The translations under genes were made by a program, and so were the position numbers. Below, piece after piece: positions 44,182-50,906 of a stretch of 64,000 nt of DNA. The first letter of the stretch is position 1. Each line of letters starts with the position of its first letter. Under the pieces are notes generated by a model, which saw nothing but the letters and a program-made list of their open reading frames with translations, was not told the origin of the DNA and made no database searches. Source of the DNA: Brucella grignonensis (GTDB lineage: Bacteria; Pseudomonadota; Alphaproteobacteria; Rhizobiales; Rhizobiaceae); assembly GCF_002252505.1 (NCBI RefSeq), contig NZ_NNRL01000163.1, positions 625,981 through 689,980 of the forward strand. The letters are read 5' to 3'.

Positions 44182-44935
44182 TATTTTGTCCGATAAGAGC
44201 TTGCGGCTCGATCAGTTTCTGGTCGAGTGTGGTTTGTTTGCGACGCGCTCACGTGCACGCGATGCGATCCAACGCGGCACGGTCACGGTGGATGGCAAGC
44301 CCGTCACCAAGGCGGGCCAAACGGTTCTGCGTACGGCAAAGATCGCCGTGGATGATCCGGCAAGCGCCTATGTTTCTCGCGGCGCATTGAAGCTCATTGC
44401 AGCACTTGATCACTTTGGCCTCGATGTGAAGGGTTTGACGGCTCTTGATATCGGCGCATCGACCGGCGGCTTTACACAGGTGCTTCTGGAACGCGGTGCC
44501 AACCACGTTCTTGCCATTGATGTCGGCCACGACCAGTTGCATGAAAGCTTGCGCACCGATCCTCGTGTCACCAACAAGGAAGGGCTCAACGCCCGTGCGC
44601 TGGAACTTATCCATCTGGATGGACGCGAAATCGATTGCGTGGTTTCGGATGTGAGTTTCATTTCGTTGAAACTCGCATTGCCTCCGGCATTGGCCTTTGC
44701 GCAAAAAGGTGCTATCTGCGCGCTTCTCGTAAAGCCGCAATTTGAAGCGGGCCGCGAGGCCATTGGCAAGGGCGGCATTTTGCGCGATCCGAAAGATGGC
44801 GAGCGCATAGCAGAAGAACTGAAATCATGGCTTGAGACGCTGCCCGGCTGGCGCGCGCTCGGCCTCTGCCCGTCGCCCATCGAAGGCAGCGATGGCAATC
44901 GTGAATATCTCCTGGCAGGAAAGAAAGATCAATGA
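44174..44935 (+). CDS. tlyA: TlyA-family rRNA methyltransferase (2'-O-ribose)
   Basis: 253 residues. The N-terminal S4 RNA-binding domain (about 9-70, [22 protein letters not shown]) is followed by a class I FtsJ-like methyltransferase with [13 protein letters not shown], the SAM loop [18 protein letters not shown], and [15 protein letters not shown] with LVKPQFEAG. Family members methylate 16S/23S rRNA; older literature calls them haemolysins. Start GTG 44174 lies inside the end of dxs, and the stop overlaps the next gene by 4 bases (ATGA), so three genes are translationally coupled. Confidence 0.92.
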   Translation: MPDILSDKSLRLDQFLVECGLFATRSRARDAIQRGTVTVDGKPVTKAGQTVLRTAKIAVDDPASAYVSRGALKLIAALDHFGLDVKGLTALDIGASTGGFTQVLLERGANHVLAIDVGHDQLHESLRTDPRVTNKEGLNARALELIHLDGREIDCVVSDVSFISLKLALPPALAFAQKGAICALLVKPQFEAGREAIGKGGILRDPKDGERIAEELKSWLETLPGWRALGLCPSPIEGSDGNREYLLAGKKDQ

Positions 44936-46161
44936 CGACCCAAGTGACAATCCGCTCGATGGGTGCGGGCGGCGATGGCGTCGCCAACCTTCCCGATGGC
45001 CAGATTTATGTGCCTTTCACACTGCCGGGTGAGGTGGCCAATGTTGCGCGCGACAAGAACCGTGCGACGGTTATGGCGCTTCTCGAAACGTCACCTGAGC
45101 GGCAGGATCCGGCTTGCCAGCATTTTGAAGATTGCGGCGGCTGTGCGTTGCAGCATTGGCAGGATGAGCCCTATCGATTGTGGAAGCGTGAGCTGGTCGT
45201 TTCAGCGCTTAAAAGCAAAGGGCTCGATGTTGAAGTGGACCCGCTGGTCGCCTGTCAGCCACGCTCGCGCCGCCGTGCGACCTTTGCTGCCCGCAAAACG
45301 GAAAAAGGCGTGCTATTAGGCTTCAACCGCCACCAGAGCCATGAGATTATCGATATCGTTGAATGCGCTGTCACCGTGCCGGAAATCATTGCGCGGCTTG
45401 ATGATCTGCGCGAAGTGGGGGCACTGATTGCTCCCGGTTCCAAGCCGTTTAAATTGGCTGCGACGGTTACGGCATCCGGACTTGATCTCGCAGCAAGCGG
45501 CTGCGGGAAGCTGAGCGATGAGCAGCGCCGCGCACTCACAGCACTTGTGATGACAAAGGGCTTTGCACGTCTTTCGCATGAAGGCGAGATCATCGTCGAG
45601 CCGAAAAAGCCGATCATTCATTTCGGCAATGTGCCAGTTCCGGTTCCTCCCGGTTGCTTCCTGCAGGCAACGGTGGAAGCTGAAGAGGCAATGGTGTCGC
45701 TTGTCCTTTCGCATCTTGGCAAATCAAAACGCGTTGCAGACCTCTTCTGCGGTGTCGGTACATTTGCACTGCGTATTGCTGAAAAGAGTGCAGTCCACGC
45801 GATTGAGAACGATGCACCGGCTCTTGCAGCTCTTGATCGTGGGGTGCGCCATGTGCAGGGCTTAAAGCCTGTTTCGGTCGAACGGCGCGATCTGTTCCGC
45901 CGTCCGCTGATGCCGAAGGAATTGCTGCCTTACAATGCGGTTGTTTTTGATCCGCCACGTGCGGGTGCCGAAGAACAGGCGCTTGAACTGGCAAAATCCA
46001 AGGTGGAGAAGATTGTCGCGATCTCGTGCAATCCGGTGACGCTCGCCCGCGACCTTGCCATTCTGGTGAAGGGTGGCTATCGCGTCACGCGTGTCACGCC
46101 GATTGACCAGTTCCTCTGGTCATCACACGTCGAAGCGGTTGTGATGCTGGTGAAGAAGTAG
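44932..46161 (+). CDS. 23S rRNA (uracil-C5)-methyltransferase, RlmD/TrmA family
   Basis: 409-residue [4Fe-4S]-containing RNA m5U methyltransferase. The TRAM-like N-terminus is followed by CQHFEDCGGCALQHW (Cys62, Cys68, Cys71), with a fourth likely cysteine in DIVECAVTV. The C-terminal methyltransferase domain has VADLFCGVGTFALRIAEKS, FDPPRAGAEEQ and the catalytic Cys in ISCNPVTLARDLAIL. RlmD is the closest functional label by layout, but RlmC or RumA-like enzymes share these motifs. It overlaps the tlyA stop and is followed by a terminator. Confidence 0.9.
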   Translation: MTTQVTIRSMGAGGDGVANLPDGQIYVPFTLPGEVANVARDKNRATVMALLETSPERQDPACQHFEDCGGCALQHWQDEPYRLWKRELVVSALKSKGLDVEVDPLVACQPRSRRRATFAARKTEKGVLLGFNRHQSHEIIDIVECAVTVPEIIARLDDLREVGALIAPGSKPFKLAATVTASGLDLAASGCGKLSDEQRRALTALVMTKGFARLSHEGEIIVEPKKPIIHFGNVPVPVPPGCFLQATVEAEEAMVSLVLSHLGKSKRVADLFCGVGTFALRIAEKSAVHAIENDAPALAALDRGVRHVQGLKPVSVERRDLFRRPLMPKELLPYNAVVFDPPRAGAEEQALELAKSKVEKIVAISCNPVTLARDLAILVKGGYRVTRVTPIDQFLWSSHVEAVVMLVKK

Positions 46162-46173
46162 AGTTGGATAAAA

Positions 46174-46199
46174 GCCGGGCGATTAAGCCCGGCATTTTC
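46174..46199 (+). terminator. Terminator of the dxs-tlyA-methyltransferase operon
   Basis: GCCGGGC (46174-46180) pairs with GCCCGGC (46187-46193) around a 6-base loop, followed by ATTTTCTATTT. Confidence 0.86.
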
Positions 46200-46216
46200 T
46201 ATTTCCATCGGCAGTG

Positions 46217-46645
46217 TCAGTTGGCCAGTCCGTCGAAGTTCGTCAGAATGGTAGTCCAACCCTTGATGTGACCGTCTCGCGCTTCAGGGCTGCGGAATTT
46301 GACCTGTTTCAGCGTAATGTCGGTGGTATTCGGGTCGACCTCCTTGAGGTCTATCGTCACCACGCTGTCGTCTAGCGAATGGGGCGAATTCCATGTAAAT
46401 GCCAAGCGCGAATGTGGATCAATTTCCAGATAAGTGCCCGAATGCGGTACGTCGCGGTCGACCATGTGCATGACGATGGAAAAGCGTCCGCCTTTCACCG
46501 CATCCGTGCTGACATCGGACGGTCCGGTGCTGTCGCTTGATGCACGCATGAATTTCGCCAGCATCATGGGCGAGAGCCATGCGTTGAAAACTTTCTCCCG
46601 GGGAGCGGCGATCCTGCGATTGATTGTCAGTTCAAGCTCACTCAT
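46217..46645 (-). CDS. SRPBCC (AHSA1-like) domain protein
   Basis: 142-residue START-like ligand-binding fold of the AHSA1 group: TINRRIAAPREKVFNAWLSPMML at the start, the central FSIVMHMVDRDVPHSGTYLEIDP and a final DGHIKGWTTILTNFDGLAN. Start ATG 46645 (MSELELTI) has AGGAACAGGAAA upstream and lies 8 bases inside the end of the ArsR gene, so the two are coupled. ArsR plus SRPBCC pairs are common and often respond to small hydrophobic molecules, but the ligand is unknown. Confidence 0.9.
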   Translation of the reverse strand: MSELELTINRRIAAPREKVFNAWLSPMMLAKFMRASSDSTGPSDVSTDAVKGGRFSIVMHMVDRDVPHSGTYLEIDPHSRLAFTWNSPHSLDDSVVTIDLKEVDPNTTDITLKQVKFRSPEARDGHIKGWTTILTNFDGLAN

Positions 46646-46973
46646 TTTCCTGTTCCTTCGAAACGAGTACATCTTCCAGCGCCATTAGGCGCAGTTCCCA
46701 GACAGACTTGAGTTCCGCGAACCATGCTTCCACTTCCCGCACGGGCTCAAGCTCAGCGGCAATGAAATGCTCGCGTCCTAAAGTCTTGCGGGTGACCAGC
46801 CCAGCCTCCTCCAGCACCTTGATGTGTTTGGAGACCGAGTTGAGCGACATGTCGAAATGAGCGGCGAGTGCAGTCACTCTTGACGCACCCTCCTGAATGA
46901 GAAGCGTCAAGATATGCCGTCGGGTAACATCCCCCACAGCTTTGAGAATATGTGACAGAGCATCATCGTTCAT
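46638..46973 (-). CDS. ArsR-family regulator of the SRPBCC operon
   Basis: 111-residue winged-helix repressor. Key pieces: LKAVGDVTRRHILTLLIQEGA, the recognition helix region MSLNSVSKHIKVLEEAGLVTR, and a C-terminal helix pair RLMALEDVLVSKEQ. It lacks the cysteine or histidine metal sites of ArsR/SmtB, so it is probably a non-metal sensor. It is first in the operon, with a promoter and inverted and direct repeats just upstream (46987-47036) that look like its own operator. Confidence 0.9.
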   Translation of the reverse strand: MNDDALSHILKAVGDVTRRHILTLLIQEGASRVTALAAHFDMSLNSVSKHIKVLEEAGLVTRKTLGREHFIAAELEPVREVEAWFAELKSVWELRLMALEDVLVSKEQENE

Positions 46974-46986
46974 TATTCACCCGTGA

Positions 46987-47036
46987 GGTTGAATATACTG
47001 CATTGTGAAAAATAGTCAACCAGGTGGTTGAATATA
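46987..47036 (-). promoter_or_regulatory. Promoter and operator of the ArsR-SRPBCC operon
   Basis: On the minus strand, -35 TTGACT (47014-47019) and -10 TATATT (46992-46997) are spaced 16 bp. A TCAACC/GGTTGA inverted repeat (47016-47021 with 47026-47031) overlaps the -35. The 11-mer GGTTGAATATA occurs twice on the plus strand, at 46987-46997 and 47026-47036, once over each promoter box. Confidence 0.7.
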
Positions 47037-47121
47037 CGCATGTCCACCCGTGCGACGCAAGCGAATGGCGTTGAAGTTTAAGAAAATAAGCCATTTCTGT
47101 AGAGGAAAAGGAGAGGCTTTC

Positions 47122-47823
47122 TCAGGATTTTGGGGAAAGAGCGGCATCCACCGCCGCCTCTGCATGCAACCTTGTGGTGTCAAACACCGGCACGGGGCTG
47201 TCCTGCTGGCCGATGAGTAGCATGATTTCGGTGCAGCCGAGAATGATGGCTCTAGCCCCGCGCTCAACCAGACGATTGATGACAGCGCGGTATTTTTCGC
47301 GCGAAGCATCGCGTACTTCGCCGACGACCAGCTCGTGATAGATGATGTCATGCACGATTTTGCGGTCGGCATCATCGGGCGTCAGTACGTCAAGCCCGTG
47401 TTTGGCTGCGAGGCGACCTTTGTAGAAATCCTGCTCCATTGTGAAGGCAGTGCCAAGCAATCCGACTTTGGACAAGCCTGCGGCCTTGATCTTCTCCGCC
47501 GTCGGGTCGGCGATGTGCACAAGCGGGATCGATGTGGCGTTTTCGACGTCAGCGGCCATTTTATGCATGGTGTTGGTGCAGATCAGGATGAAATCTGCGC
47601 CGCCTTTTTCAAGGTTCTGCGCGGCTTCGATCATAAGTCTGGTCAGCTCGTCCCATTTGCCTTCATGCTGAAGCTGCTCGATTTCGCCAAAATCCATCGA
47701 CCACATCAGGCTCTTGGCCGAATGCGTGCCGCCGAGACGTGCGCGGATTTCCTGATTGATAATGCGATAATATTCCTGCGAGCTTTCCCAGCTCATCCCG
47801 CCTATGAGTCCGATCGTCTTCAT
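47122..47823 (-). CDS. Aspartate/glutamate racemase-family protein
   Basis: 233-residue cofactor-independent amino-acid racemase family member. The two catalytic cysteines are in ILICTNTMHKMA and IILGCTEIMLL. It opens KTIGLIGGMSWESSQEYY, as in the YgeA/aspartate racemase group rather than MurI. ATG 47823 was chosen because GGGAGAG precedes it; a TTG three bases upstream is unlikely. Substrate not certain. It is separated from the LOG gene upstream by a terminator, so it is its own unit. Confidence 0.9.
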   Translation of the reverse strand: MKTIGLIGGMSWESSQEYYRIINQEIRARLGGTHSAKSLMWSMDFGEIEQLQHEGKWDELTRLMIEAAQNLEKGGADFILICTNTMHKMAADVENATSIPLVHIADPTAEKIKAAGLSKVGLLGTAFTMEQDFYKGRLAAKHGLDVLTPDDADRKIVHDIIYHELVVGEVRDASREKYRAVINRLVERGARAIILGCTEIMLLIGQQDSPVPVFDTTRLHAEAAVDAALSPKS

Positions 47824-47836
47824 CAAGCTCTCCCGG

Positions 47837-47867
47837 ATAAAAATTAAGGGCGGATCACTCCGCCCTT
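47837..47867 (-). terminator. Terminator of the LOG-family gene
   Basis: AAGGGCGGA (47846-47854) pairs with TCCGCCCTT (47859-47867), followed on the minus strand by AATTTTTAT. It lies 35 bases after the LOG gene stop and 14 bases before the racemase start. Confidence 0.88.
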
Positions 47868-47902
47868 GTTACTCGGTTTTGTGTTTTGGGCGAAAGCCGC
47901 AA

Positions 47903-48505
47903 TCACATCTTTTCGATGATCTTCTGGTCACCTTCATGTGCCTTGCCATTGGCAGCGATGATGGCGGGAACGATGTCTTCCGCCTTGTCGATGACCAGCG
48001 GCTTTACCTGATGTGCGGTGTGCAGGAAGCCTTCGGTCGTCATGTGCTCAAGGAGCGAAAGCATAGGCTGCCAGAAGTTGTTAATGTTAGCGAACACCAT
48101 AGGCTTGCGATGCTTGCCGAGCTGCCCCCAGGTCATCATTTCCACGATTTCCTCAACCGTGCCGATGCCACCGGGAAGGGTGACGAACGCATCCGACTTC
48201 TGGAACATGAGGTGTTTGCGCTCATGCATGTCACCCACGACGATAAGTTCGGTGAGCTGTTCGGCCTTTTCAAGGCTCGCTTCCTTGTCGAGCAGGAAGG
48301 TCGGAATGATGCCGGTGACTTCGCCGCCAGCTTCCATCACGCCTTGCGCAACCGCGCCCATGATGCCACGCGTGCCACCGCCATAAACAAGGCGCAGGCC
48401 GTGTTCAGCAATGGACCGGCCGAGCGTGACGCCCGCTTCGCGATAGATGGGGTTCAGGCCCGTGGACGAGCCGCAATAAACACAGATGGATCGAATCTCA
48501 GACAT
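47903..48505 (-). CDS. LOG-family protein (TIGR00730)
   Basis: 200-residue lysine-decarboxylase-like/LOG protein. The nucleotide site shows SICVYCGSSTGLNPIYREAG, LVYGGGTRGIMGAVAQG and the signature PGGIGTVEEIVEMMTW. Characterised relatives are cytokinin riboside 5'-monophosphate phosphoribohydrolases, which also cleave other nucleoside monophosphates. ATG 48505 (MSEIRSICVYC) is the family start. The frame extends a further 62 codons upstream, but that part is derived from the mosaic repeat at 48568-48672 and is not coding. Confidence 0.92.
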   Translation of the reverse strand: MSEIRSICVYCGSSTGLNPIYREAGVTLGRSIAEHGLRLVYGGGTRGIMGAVAQGVMEAGGEVTGIIPTFLLDKEASLEKAEQLTELIVVGDMHERKHLMFQKSDAFVTLPGGIGTVEEIVEMMTWGQLGKHRKPMVFANINNFWQPMLSLLEHMTTEGFLHTAHQVKPLVIDKAEDIVPAIIAANGKAHEGDQKIIEKM

Positions 48506-48567
48506 GATTTTCTTGTGCGCTTTTGCCGTTTCAGCGTCAAGCTTTGGCGTGAATGAATTGGTCGGTT

Positions 48568-48672
48568 TAGAGCATGTCTCCCAAAAGCGGAAACCGGTTT
48601 TGGGATGGAGACATGCGTAAAAACAAAAAGATAGAGCATTTCGAATGATTCCATTTAAACCGGAATGCTCTA
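48568..48672. repeat. Mosaic palindromic repeat, full-length copy with variant first half
   Basis: 105 bp with TAGAGC/GCTCTA ends. The first palindrome is GCATGTCTCCCAAAAGCGG...CCGGTTTTGGGATGGAGACATGC (about 48572-48616). The linker is AAAACAAAAAGA, and the second palindrome, TAGAGCATTTCG...CGGAATGCTCTA, ends at 48672. The first half differs from the 21020 copy while the second half is alike, so halves are exchangeable. Confidence 0.88.
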
Positions 48673-48739
48673 GCTGGACATTTTCGAGCATAGCTATATC
48701 TCTTGAGCGGTGGAATTTTGACAGGGAGTTGAGTTGTTC

Positions 48740-49087
48740 ATGGGCAAATGGATTTTATTGCTTGGTCTTTCGCTGGCTGCTTCCAGCGCGTCGGCAGGTG
48801 AAATCAATATCACGTTGCCCGACGATATCGAGGTGACGACCAACTCCGTCCTCTACACTTGTGGCGATAACAATGTCTCTGCCACTTACTATAATGCCGG
48901 TGATATTTCTCTCGCTGAACTGGAAATGGAAGACCAGACCGTGGTGGCTTCCAACGTAATTTCCGGCTCGGGCGCCAAATATGCAGGTGGCATTTACATC
49001 TGGTGGACCAAGGGTGAAACCGCAGATTTATATAATCTGATGGACGATCCTGAGCAGGAAAAGCCAATCAGCTGTGTTGAACAGTAA
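48740..49087 (+). CDS. MliC-family c-type lysozyme inhibitor
   Basis: 115-residue exported protein. The signal peptide is MGKWILLLGLSLAASSASA, cleaved after residue 19. The mature domain matches MliC/PliC: YTCGDNNVSATYYNAGDISLAELEM, then SGSGAKYAGGIYIWWTKGETADLYNLM, with a Cys pair (first in YTCGD, last in PISCVEQ) that should form a disulfide. The conserved Ser and Lys/Gly of the inhibitory loop are visible (SGSGAKYAGG). It lacks a lipobox, so it is the periplasmic (PliC-like) form. GGGAG precedes ATG 48740; the frame's TTG at 48734 is less likely. Confidence 0.9.
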   Translation: MGKWILLLGLSLAASSASAGEINITLPDDIEVTTNSVLYTCGDNNVSATYYNAGDISLAELEMEDQTVVASNVISGSGAKYAGGIYIWWTKGETADLYNLMDDPEQEKPISCVEQ

Positions 49088-49202
49088 TTTTTCTGCAATA
49101 ATGGCCCCATAACTTGCGTAATTCTGCTCTGATTTCTTGTAGGTCAAAGCAAAAGGCGGTAAACCCATTGATTAATTTATCTCATGTGGGTTCCGGGCCG
49201 AA

Positions 49203-50456
49203 ATGCAAAACTACAGATATGGGGTTATCGGTGTTCTTCTCGTTCTCGTTTTAGGCGGGGGCGCCTATTATTGGAATTCTCTAAAAGAGCAGGGCGCATC
49301 GTCGGGTTCAGGTGTGACAACGACAGCTCCCGAAACGGGCAGCACGCAAAAACCAGTTGACGCGCAGGTTCCTGCGGCTGTGCAGGGGCAGCAGAAGCCT
49401 GCCGAAGCAATGCCGGAACCGGCCACTGCGCAGGCCGCCCCAGAGACGCCCAAAGAAGCTCCGAAAGAGGCTAAGGTGCCGGCGTTCGACATTTTGCGTG
49501 TTGAACCTGATGGCTCCGTCGTAATTGCAGGTCAGGCTGCGGCCAATGCCGCTGTCGAAGTCATTTCTGGCTCAAAGGTATTAGGAATGACCAAGGCCGG
49601 TGAGAATGGTGATTTCGCTATTGTTCTTGATGAGCCGCTTAAGCCGGGCGATCACCAGTTGGTGCTACGCGCAGGCGGGGCAGATGGCAATGTTGCCACA
49701 TCGGCGCAAACGGCCATTGTGTCCGTGCCAGATAGCAGCACTGGTCAGGTTCTGGCTCTTGTTGAAGAGCCGGGTCAGGCAAGCCGCCTGATCACCAAAC
49801 CGGAAGCTCCTGCACAGCAGGTGATATCTTCACCAGAAGCGGGCACAACGACGACGGAACAAGCGCCTCAGGTGAAACCCGATCCGGATGCGCCGATTGC
49901 TATTGAGGCCGTGGAAATCGAAGGTGATAAGGTTTTTGTTGCTGGCAACGCCAAGGGTTCCAAAACGGGCAGCAGCGTTGTTGTGAACGCCAATGATATT
50001 ATGCTTGGCACAAGCGCAATTTCTTCAGAAGGTCGTTTTCTGGTGCAAAGCCAGAAGCCTCTTGCGGTTGGTGATTATATCATCCGCGCCGATCTGGTGG
50101 ATAGTACCGGACGGGTGATTGCAACCGCGCGCGTACCTTTCCGTCGCGAAGCCGGTGAGAATGTTTCGGCGATAGCTTCCGAAACAAGCGGCCAGAATGG
50201 TGGCGCAGAGGATGCTTCCACGAGTGTGCCCTTACAGAAGGTGGAAGGCTCGGTGATTATTCGCAAGGGTGATAATCTCTGGACCATTTCCAAGCGCACT
50301 TACGGTAAGGGTACACGCTACACGACCATCTATCTTGCCAATCGCGACCAGATCCGTAATCCGGATTTGATTTTGCCTGGGCAGGTCTTTGTCATGCCAC
50401 AGCAACCGCTGGGTGATGACGAAGTGCAGCGTCGCCTGCAAGATTCCTCGAACTGA
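49203..50456 (+). CDS. LysM-domain membrane-anchored protein
   Basis: 417 residues. An N-terminal membrane helix (about 7-25, VIGVLLVLVLGGGAYYW) anchors it, and a long Pro/Ala/Glu/Gln-rich linker follows. Two Ig/Big-like repeats are recognisable by RVEPDGSVVIAGQAAANAAVEV and AVEIEGDKVFVAGNAKGSKTG. The C-terminal LysM domain (about 358-405) reads IIRKGDNLWTISKRTYGKG and IYLANRDQIRNPDLILPGQVFVMP. It probably holds periplasmic proteins or itself to peptidoglycan. The exact role is unknown. It lies downstream of the MliC gene in the same direction. Confidence 0.9.
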   Translation: MQNYRYGVIGVLLVLVLGGGAYYWNSLKEQGASSGSGVTTTAPETGSTQKPVDAQVPAAVQGQQKPAEAMPEPATAQAAPETPKEAPKEAKVPAFDILRVEPDGSVVIAGQAAANAAVEVISGSKVLGMTKAGENGDFAIVLDEPLKPGDHQLVLRAGGADGNVATSAQTAIVSVPDSSTGQVLALVEEPGQASRLITKPEAPAQQVISSPEAGTTTTEQAPQVKPDPDAPIAIEAVEIEGDKVFVAGNAKGSKTGSSVVVNANDIMLGTSAISSEGRFLVQSQKPLAVGDYIIRADLVDSTGRVIATARVPFRREAGENVSAIASETSGQNGGAEDASTSVPLQKVEGSVIIRKGDNLWTISKRTYGKGTRYTTIYLANRDQIRNPDLILPGQVFVMPQQPLGDDEVQRRLQDSSN

Positions 50457-50534
50457 CGCAAAACAGCAATATCTGTTTTGTGAACGCAGTGTCCTTTAGA
50501 AAGGACGCTGCGTTACATTGCTTTTTGTAGCATA

Positions 50535-50557
50535 ATCGTATATCGTCGATTTACGAT
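50535..50557. promoter_or_regulatory. ArsR-type operator overlapping the regulator's start codon
   Basis: ATCGTA (50535-50540) and TACGAT (50552-50557) form an inverted repeat with an 11-base centre, rich in ATCG steps as typical for ArsR/SmtB operators. It overlaps the ATG at 50556. Confidence 0.6.
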
Positions 50558-50891
50558 GAAGATTTCTCTTGAGACGATGCCCGATGTTCTTCCGGGCGTG
50601 GATGATGATCTTGCGGCGCGCATTTATGCAGCGCTCGGTCACCCCGTTCGTATTCACATTCTCCGGCAGCTGATTCTTGAAGATGCCTGCTGCTGCAAGG
50701 ATATTGTCGGGCGTCTCGATCTTGCCCAGTCCACCGTGTCGCAGCATCTCAAAGTTCTCGTACAGGCGGGCCTTATTGACTATCAGCCCGACCGCCAGAC
50801 CTCGCGCTACAGCGTCAACTGGCAGCAATTGACCATCATTCGTTCGCATCTCGCAGCCTTTCGTGGTGGCTGCTGCGAAACAACTGTCTGA
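50556..50891 (+). CDS. ArsR-family regulator with cysteine cluster
   Basis: 111-residue winged-helix repressor: ALGHPVRIHILRQLILEDACCCKDIV, then the recognition helix LDLAQSTVSQHLKVLVQAGLIDY. Three consecutive cysteines lie just before the recognition helix (CCCKDIV), the site of metal or thiol sensing in ArsR-type proteins, and two more Cys are near the C-terminus (GGCCETTV). It is likely to sense metal(loid)s or thiol stress and to control the Atm1-like exporter gene that follows 15 bases after its stop. No ribosome site is visible before ATG 50556; the mRNA may be leaderless or use ATG 50577. Confidence 0.86.
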   Translation: MKISLETMPDVLPGVDDDLAARIYAALGHPVRIHILRQLILEDACCCKDIVGRLDLAQSTVSQHLKVLVQAGLIDYQPDRQTSRYSVNWQQLTIIRSHLAAFRGGCCETTV

Positions 50892-50906
50892 TTTGAAAGA
50901 AACGTC

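Noticed and set aside
48506-48691. N-terminal extension of the LOG-family gene
   Set aside because: Much of the extension is translated mosaic repeat (48568-48672) and has no counterpart in the family.
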